A stretch of DNA of 64,000 bases from positions 434,001-498,000 of the forward strand of contig JAEYRH010000016.1 in the NCBI GenBank assembly GCA_023435705.1. The letters are read 5' to 3'. Positions 58,304-64,000 of this stretch are shown one piece after another. The stretch's first letter is position 1; each line of letters opens with the position of its first letter. The notes under the pieces were generated by a model, which made no database searches, was not told where the DNA came from, and saw only the letters and a list, made by a program, of their open reading frames with translations. The position numbers were made by a program, and so were the translations under genes. This DNA comes from Bacillota bacterium. Its GTDB lineage: Bacteria > Bacillota > Clostridia > Christensenellales > UMGS416.

Positions 58304-61300
58304 TTATAATAAAACTCTTACTTCCTCCCCCACCGACAGCAAATAGAGATATGCCTCCGCAACCTCAATGCCGGTGATTTCCTCCAACGCCGTGCGGTAA
58401 GTCAGGATCTGCGGGCGGTAGTGTGTCGCGATGGCCTGGGTGGTGTTGCGGCTGTCCACACGGTTGGTCTTATAATCCAGCAGCACCCATTTGCCATCCT
58501 CAACAAAACAGCAGTCAATGATGCCCTGCACCAGGATCTCCTCCTCACCGGTTTCACCGGGAAAGACCACATGGGCCGGCACAGCCAGATTGAAGGGCAG
58601 CTCCTGCCGCACATCGGACGAATGGCGCATGCGCCGGGCGATGTCCGATTGGTAAAAGCGGATAATCCAGTCCATATTGATGGCTTCGGCTGCGCCTTCC
58701 GGCAGCAGGCCCCGCCGCTCCAAGGCGGCCACCGCCTGCGGGATGGCGGCATTCTCCAGGTTGATATCCAGCAATTGCAGGGCTGTGTGCACGAAGGTGC
58801 CCAGGTCGGTGGCGCTGAAGGCCTTGCGTTGCTCCAGAAACCGGGGCACCCGGCGGATCTCCGGGGCTGGAATGGGGCCGCGCCAGTTGCGGTCGCGGTC
58901 CAGGAGCGAGGTGGCCGAAACCTTGCCGGGTAATGCTGACACATCACCCCAAGGGTAGCGCCAGGCAAATGCTTCCGCCAGCTCCTGTGAAACCGCCGTT
59001 TCCTCCGCAGCAGCCAGCAACCGATCCATTGCGGCGGCACGGTCTGCCTGCACCGGGCGAAGGGCTTTAATTTCTGCACCGGGCAGCACGGTGATCTGCC
59101 AGCTTCTTGGGCTGTCGGGCAGCGGGGCGGCATCCAGCCCATAGGGAGCAAATGCATCCACACCGGAAGGTGTGCGCACAGCCATAGCCCCCAGCCAGTC
59201 CACCCAGCTGCGCATCCGGCTGGACAGCCCTGCGGGGGAAACGGGCAGCACCCATTTTTGCAGCCTCTTGGCAAGGTTTGGCACGGTGCCCACCATGATC
59301 AACCGTTCGCGAGCCCTTGTGACCGCCACATAGAGCATGCGCATTTCTTCGCTCAGTGTGTCTTGCCGGATGCGCTCCGCCAAAGCCGCACGGGCCAGCG
59401 TGTCGGCGCGGGTGCGCTTGGCGGCGTTGAAATAACGGGGCCCCAGGCCCAACTCGCCATGGATCAGCATGCTGTCGGTCATGTCCAGCATGTTCATCGG
59501 CTTGCCCACGTTGGCCAGGATCACGACGGGGAACTCCAGCCCCTTGGACTTGTGCACACTCATGATCGTGACGGCTCCGGCAGCCTGGCCGGTTGGGCGT
59601 GGCCGGACGGTGGCGGCCAGCGCCGCGAAATCATGGATGAAGTCATAGAGCCTGCCGGAATACACACGGCCCATCTCGGCAAGCTGCTTGATGTTGGCCT
59701 GCCTGCGCTCGCCTTGCGGCAATGTGCCGGCGTAGTCGAGAAAGCCCGCATCGTCACATACGCGGTAAACGAGCTTCTCCACGTCGGTATGCATGGAGAC
59801 GGCGCGCCAACGGCTCAGTTGATCGAGAAACGCGCCAACTCTTTCGGAAAGATCTGTATCATATTGTGCGCGATATTGGGCCACCGCGCCGGCGAAGCTG
59901 CCCTCACGGAACAAGCCCCGCACCTCCAACAAGTCCTCAAGAGAAAACTGCCCGAAGGGTGAATGCATGCTTGTGATGAGCTCATAATCCCGCTGCGAGT
60001 TGTCGATGAGCCGCAGCAGGTTGATGAGCAGCTCCACCTCCAGCTCGCCGGCAAAACCGCCCTCCGCCTCGGCATAAACCGGCAAACCAGCCCGGCGGAA
60101 CACCTCGGCATACTCGGCAGCCACACCGGATACAGTGCGCAGCAGCACCACAATGTCGTTTGGCCGCACCTTGCGAAACGTGTTGGCCTTGCCATCCCAG
60201 ATGTCGGTGCCCAGCAGCGACTGAATGCGGCTTGCCGCCACAGTGGCTTCCCGCTCGATCTGCACCAACTCCTGTAGCCGGGTCAGTTCCTCCTCGCCCT
60301 TTCCCTCGTTGTCGATCAGCACCAGTTCATTGGCGCAGTCTCTCATCACCACATCGGGTTGCGGCGCTCCCAGCACCAATGCCTCCCCACCGGCATAGTC
60401 CACGCCGCCTAGCTGCCGTGACATGAGGTTTGAGAAAAGGTAGTTGGCCAGCTCAACCACGCGGTTGGCGCTGCGGAAGTTTCGGTTGAGGTCGATTCGC
60501 TGCTCGGCAGCGCCTGGCTTTCGGCTGGCACCAAGCAACCGGCTGATGAAGATCTCAGGCTCCGCAGAGCGAAAGCGGTAGATGCTCTGCTTCACGTCGC
60601 CCACGCAGAAGAACGCGCCGGGGCGGCTCACCCGCCGCAGCAACTCATCCTGGATGGGGCTTATGTCCTGGTATTCGTCCACAAACACGAAATCGAAACT
60701 CTCGCGCACTTCCTCCCGTACGGCTTCGTCATCAAGCACGGCAAGCGCCAGGTGCTCCAGGTCGGAAAAGTCCAGCACATTGGCATAGCGCTTTTCGGCA
60801 GTATACCTTTGATCGAACGCCTCCACCAATTGGCAGAGGGCCCTCATCTGCGGCAGCATCGCGCGGGTGCGCTCCACAGCACACTCCATATCGCAGACAA
60901 CGGGGTTTTCCCGCGCTTTCTTTACGAGCTTTTTGGATTCCTCCCGCTGCTCTTTGGCAAGCTCGCCCAGGCCAGTGTCGTTTGGATCCTTCCAGGCAGG
61001 CAAGCGGCCAAACAAACCGGGGTTTGCCAATGCCTGACTAAGCTCCTCCAAATCACCCTGCTCACACAACACGGCCAGTGACCGCACAGCACAGAGTTCT
61101 TCGGCAAGCCTCACCAGGTAGCTCTGGGGTCCTTGTGGGTGCGAAGCGATCCGGATTGCCTCCTCCAACGCTTCAGCGGCCAGTGCCAGGTTTTGCAAAA
61201 GCTTGTCATATAGCACGGCAACCCAAGGTGTGACTGTGGCATCGGCAAAGTCAAAACACTCCACCTTTGCCGCGAGCCATTGCATGGGATTCGGCTGGTT

Positions 61301-61837
61301 GCGTGCGCTGTAATAGATCTTTCTGACCAGGTCTGCCAGACCACCGCCAGCCCTACCGCCCCAACAGTCTGCCAGAGCGATAAAGTCATCATTGCCTACC
61401 TCGAAGCAATCGTCGAGGGTGGCTTCCAGCGCCTCGTCGAAGATGCCCTGGGTGATGCTGTCATCCTCCGTCTTGAAGGTGGGCTCGATGCCGGCAGTGT
61501 TGTAGTGCTGGCGGAGGATCTCACCGCAGAAGGAATGGAGCGTGCCGATCATCGCCCGGTCGATCTTGACGAGCTGGTCGTTGATTCTTCTTGCGTCAGC
61601 CGGATTATCATCAATGGCCTTGATCAATCGCTGCACGATGCGCTCGCGCATCTCCGCTGCCGCAGCCCTTGTGAAGGTGGCGATCAGCATGCGCTCCAGG
61701 TCTGCCCCCTCCTCCAGCACCAGAGTGCAAATGCGCTCCACCAGCACGGCCGTCTTGCCGGACCCTGCTGCCGCGGAAACAATGAGGTTGCAGCCGCGCT
61801 GCCGGATCACCTGGTTTTGCTCACCGGTCCATTTCAT
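58304..61837 (-). CDS. addA: ATP-dependent helicase/nuclease subunit A (AddA)
   Basis: About 1177 aa. The UvrD-like helicase has Walker A SAAAGSGKTAVLV (residues 21-33), motif II VDEYQDISPIQ, and later motifs including SVHKSKGLEFPVVI. The C-terminal RecB-type nuclease has GIIDCC and the catalytic LLDYKTNR. With AddB it resects double-strand breaks to a Chi-like site for RecA. The ATG at 61837 follows GGGAG by seven to eight bases and overlaps the addB stop by 17 bases; the much longer frame to 62044 lies inside addB. All motifs are intact. Confidence 0.95.
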   Translation of the reverse strand: MKWTGEQNQVIRQRGCNLIVSAAAGSGKTAVLVERICTLVLEEGADLERMLIATFTRAAAAEMRERIVQRLIKAIDDNPADARRINDQLVKIDRAMIGTLHSFCGEILRQHYNTAGIEPTFKTEDDSITQGIFDEALEATLDDCFEVGNDDFIALADCWGGRAGGGLADLVRKIYYSARNQPNPMQWLAAKVECFDFADATVTPWVAVLYDKLLQNLALAAEALEEAIRIASHPQGPQSYLVRLAEELCAVRSLAVLCEQGDLEELSQALANPGLFGRLPAWKDPNDTGLGELAKEQREESKKLVKKARENPVVCDMECAVERTRAMLPQMRALCQLVEAFDQRYTAEKRYANVLDFSDLEHLALAVLDDEAVREEVRESFDFVFVDEYQDISPIQDELLRRVSRPGAFFCVGDVKQSIYRFRSAEPEIFISRLLGASRKPGAAEQRIDLNRNFRSANRVVELANYLFSNLMSRQLGGVDYAGGEALVLGAPQPDVVMRDCANELVLIDNEGKGEEELTRLQELVQIEREATVAASRIQSLLGTDIWDGKANTFRKVRPNDIVVLLRTVSGVAAEYAEVFRRAGLPVYAEAEGGFAGELEVELLINLLRLIDNSQRDYELITSMHSPFGQFSLEDLLEVRGLFREGSFAGAVAQYRAQYDTDLSERVGAFLDQLSRWRAVSMHTDVEKLVYRVCDDAGFLDYAGTLPQGERRQANIKQLAEMGRVYSGRLYDFIHDFAALAATVRPRPTGQAAGAVTIMSVHKSKGLEFPVVILANVGKPMNMLDMTDSMLIHGELGLGPRYFNAAKRTRADTLARAALAERIRQDTLSEEMRMLYVAVTRARERLIMVGTVPNLAKRLQKWVLPVSPAGLSSRMRSWVDWLGAMAVRTPSGVDAFAPYGLDAAPLPDSPRSWQITVLPGAEIKALRPVQADRAAAMDRLLAAAEETAVSQELAEAFAWRYPWGDVSALPGKVSATSLLDRDRNWRGPIPAPEIRRVPRFLEQRKAFSATDLGTFVHTALQLLDINLENAAIPQAVAALERRGLLPEGAAEAINMDWIIRFYQSDIARRMRHSSDVRQELPFNLAVPAHVVFPGETGEEEILVQGIIDCCFVEDGKWVLLDYKTNRVDSRNTTQAIATHYRPQILTYRTALEEITGIEVAEAYLYLLSVGEEVRVLL

Positions 61838-64000
61838 CGCCGCTCTCCCCCTTCTCCGCCAGCATCTGGTCGATTGTTTCATTGTCAAGAAGGGCCCGGT
61901 AACGTTTGGGGTCACACACATCAAACCGGCACAAAGCGCCGTAGGGGCAACTGCCGCAGGCTGTCTCCTTGCCGCTGCGCCATGGCTTGGTCCCGACGTG
62001 TCCCTTCCGGATGCTTGCGATAGACTCCCGCGCGTTGCCGGCAATCAGCTCCAGCGCCTTGTCCACAGTTTTGTTGTCGTGCACACCTGATTTACGCGAT
62101 GCGTTGAATCCGTAAAGCTCCGACTTGCCGCCGGCTGCATTGCGATCCATTGCAGCGATCACGGCGGTGTCATTCAGGCACCAGCCCCGCATCCGCAGCG
62201 CTTTCCGGCGCTCCTGCTCCTCCTCATCGCCTTCCTCCACCCACGGGTCAATGAGCGGGAAGATGAACGCCCCAGCCGCCACCGCCGGCCTGCCGCCCAC
62301 ACGGGCCCAGAGCTGCCGCAAGGCGTAAAGATAAAGCCACGTCTGCATATCGAGGCCGTTCACAGCATCGTGTACGTCGATGGTGGCGCGGCCGCTTTTG
62401 TAATCGATCACGCGCAGGAAATCAGTCTCACCGGCCCGCCACACATCCATGCGGTCAATGCGGCCCTGCAGATAGCAATGGGAACCGTCGGGCATTTGAA
62501 TCGCCGCCGGAGGAAAGCTGCCCTTGCCAAACCGCACCTCTTGCCCATATGGTACGAAATCACCACTCAAGAGCTGCCGGGCAAAGGTCGCCGCCGCCAC
62601 GGTGCATGTGCGCTGCAAATTGCCACCCGTCCAGCTGAGCCGGGCAGAACCCTTGAGCAGGCCATACTGAAACTCGTCAGCCAGCCTGGCTGTCTCCCCC
62701 ATCATCATCGTGGCCACTTGTCCTTCGTCCAGATTGCCAAGATCAAACCGGATGGCCTGCAACCGCTGGCTGAAGCGCTCCATCGCAGCATGCATGAAAA
62801 GGCCGGCGTCAGCGCTCTCAACACCGTGCTGCCGCCATGGCTGGGGCACCAGCACATAATCCACGAAGTGCCGAAACGGGCAGTTCCAATAAGCTTCCAG
62901 TTGGCTGGCCGACATGGCAGTGGCGTTGCCCAGTGCCAGGCCCGCAGCCGGAAGGTATTCACGCAGCGGCTCTCCCGCAACGCCTTGCATGAGCCCCATC
63001 AAACGGCTTCGGTAGTCAGGCTCAGACAGATACCAATGCATGGCGGGTAGCAGATCCCCGCCGGGTTCAGCGCCTTCCGCCGCCAACCGCAGCCTGAGCG
63101 GCAGCCTCGCAAATCCCGCTGCCGCAGTGGAGGGACGGGCAGCTAAATCGGAAGCATCCAGCACGTCACCGGGGTCAAGACTCAGCAGCTCGCGGATGCG
63201 CTCCACAATGCGGTCCGGCTTGACATCCCCCTGCTCGGGCCAGCTCACATAAAGGCCCGATGCGCCTTTGGCGATGGCCTGATAGAGCGCAAACCGCTGC
63301 TGCGATTCCTTGAGCGCGCTGCCACGGCCCACCTCCACGCCCAGCGCCGCCAATGCGTCAATGTCGCGGCCAGTCAAAATACCGCCGCTTTCCGGGGCCA
63401 CGGCGGACAGGCTGCCGTCGGAAGCGCCCAGGATCAGCATGTATTTCAACCCGCTGTATTTCGCCCGGCCAATGCTGCCCACCTGCACTTGATCCACACC
63501 GGTGGGCAAGATGCCCTCCTCCACGGCTTCCAAACCGCTTTGCAGGATAGCCCGGAAACCAGCGGCATCCAGCTCCTCGTCGCCAATGATCTCATCCATT
63601 TGGTCAATCAGGTCGATCACGGCATTCCACACCCGCTCGGTCACTGCGGCTTCCTCCAGAAGCCCCTCCCGCTTGAGCGATGCCGCCTGAGCGTCCAGCC
63701 GCTCGTCCAGCTTGTGATCGGCAAGCAGCCCATACAGCGCCTTGGCCCAACTGCTCCCCGGCGCCTTTTTGCCGCCTGCCCGCTTGACCAGCGCCTGTGC
63801 AAGCTCATAGATGGCTTTACGGCTTTTGTTGAGCTCCACAAGATCAAAGGTGTCCTGCCCCTTCTCCCAATCCCTGGCCCACATGCGGGCTCCGCGGGGG
63901 GCAAAGGCTGTGAGCCACACCTCCAACCGATCCGCCACCTCTGCACCCACGCCCGCAAAGCCGGTCTTGACCAACCTCAGCACATCGTCTGTGCGGTAAT
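61821..64000 (-). CDS. addB: ATP-dependent nuclease subunit B (AddB), C-terminal part
   Basis: The frame is open to the right edge, so about 726 codons of a protein of some 1100 are seen; the N-terminal helicase-like region lies outside. The visible part has the inactivated helicase region and the PD-D/ExK nuclease (QGRIDRMD, VIDYKSG). The four Fe-S cysteines are one in YWNCPFRHF and three in CGSCPYGALC. The cluster staples the nuclease domain and is needed for DNA-end binding. It overlaps addA by 17 bases, giving the standard addB-addA order. Confidence 0.94.
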   Translation of the reverse strand, partial: YRTDDVLRLVKTGFAGVGAEVADRLEVWLTAFAPRGARMWARDWEKGQDTFDLVELNKSRKAIYELAQALVKRAGGKKAPGSSWAKALYGLLADHKLDERLDAQAASLKREGLLEEAAVTERVWNAVIDLIDQMDEIIGDEELDAAGFRAILQSGLEAVEEGILPTGVDQVQVGSIGRAKYSGLKYMLILGASDGSLSAVAPESGGILTGRDIDALAALGVEVGRGSALKESQQRFALYQAIAKGASGLYVSWPEQGDVKPDRIVERIRELLSLDPGDVLDASDLAARPSTAAAGFARLPLRLRLAAEGAEPGGDLLPAMHWYLSEPDYRSRLMGLMQGVAGEPLREYLPAAGLALGNATAMSASQLEAYWNCPFRHFVDYVLVPQPWRQHGVESADAGLFMHAAMERFSQRLQAIRFDLGNLDEGQVATMMMGETARLADEFQYGLLKGSARLSWTGGNLQRTCTVAAATFARQLLSGDFVPYGQEVRFGKGSFPPAAIQMPDGSHCYLQGRIDRMDVWRAGETDFLRVIDYKSGRATIDVHDAVNGLDMQTWLYLYALRQLWARVGGRPAVAAGAFIFPLIDPWVEEGDEEEQERRKALRMRGWCLNDTAVIAAMDRNAAGGKSELYGFNASRKSGVHDNKTVDKALELIAGNARESIASIRKGHVGTKPWRSGKETACGSCPYGALCRFDVCDPKRYRALLDNETIDQMLAEKGESGDEMDR

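Overview
The window reads as chromosomal DNA from an anaerobic, fermentative, endospore-forming member of the Bacillota, most likely class Clostridia. The reasons are a spore germinant receptor operon (gerB-gerC-gerA, 19620-23291), a bifunctional AdhE with Rex-type operators, a CtsR-type heat-shock operator, AddAB in place of RecBCD, DUF951 and DUF1858 proteins, and ribosome binding sites of the strong AGGAGG type. GTG and TTG starts are frequent, and several starts below were moved to codons with a good Shine-Dalgarno (SD). I cannot name the genus. No insertion sequence, prophage, CRISPR array, rRNA or toxin-antitoxin pair is visible. Coding density is high, and the DNA is moderately GC-rich by eye.

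Layout. 1-1425: YfcC-type amino-acid transporter (cut by the left edge) and an archaeal-type ornithine cyclodeaminase. 1521-6000: GH78 rhamnosidase, a small orphan and RlmD. 6081-8138: two tandem membrane paralogues of unknown function. 8235-11248: DUF951 plus two signal peptidases I; UppP plus a HAD phosphatase. 11447-15460: phosphodiester glycosidase-like membrane protein, DAHP synthase, MATE pump. 15744-19496: CtsR box, J-domain protein, ClpB. 19620-23291: germinant receptor. 23295-25163: FolC and the folate ECF S component. 25236-28923: solute-binding lipoprotein and a two-component system. 29269-29903: tRNA-Ala(GGC), a 57-codon gene behind a sigma-G-like promoter, and a degenerate second copy of the tRNA 3' end. 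29971-30666: AraD. 30736-34343: argB-argD-argF-GNAT under an ARG box. 34455-35488: MerR-type regulator. 35548-38255: Rex-controlled adhE. 38368-39225: DUF368 polyprenyl-phosphate transporter. 39365-44909: MacB-like export system whose ATPase carries an AbrB-like tail. 45032-47326: divergent SDR and serine-palmitoyltransferase-like enzyme. 47466-54228: EAL/HDOD protein, DUF6512-like protein, MFS transporter, heterodimeric ABC exporter. 54278-54482: DnaA-box cluster. 54486-64000: all on the minus strand: DUF1858, LiaF-like, HI0933-type flavoprotein, RpiR regulator, SurE, AddA and AddB (cut by the right edge).

The genes group into arginine/ornithine metabolism (synthesis and breakdown in separate loci), envelope maintenance (UppP, DUF368, signal peptidases, LiaF-like, glycosidase-like), spore biology (germinant receptor and the small sigma-G-type gene), redox and stress control (Rex-adhE, CtsR-clpB) and export. 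The observations most worth following are the 57-aa forespore-type gene beside the duplicated tRNA end, the DnaA-box cluster away from dnaA, the possible sphingoid-base gene pair, the AbrB-tailed ABC ATPase, and several operators that match their consensus perfectly or nearly so.
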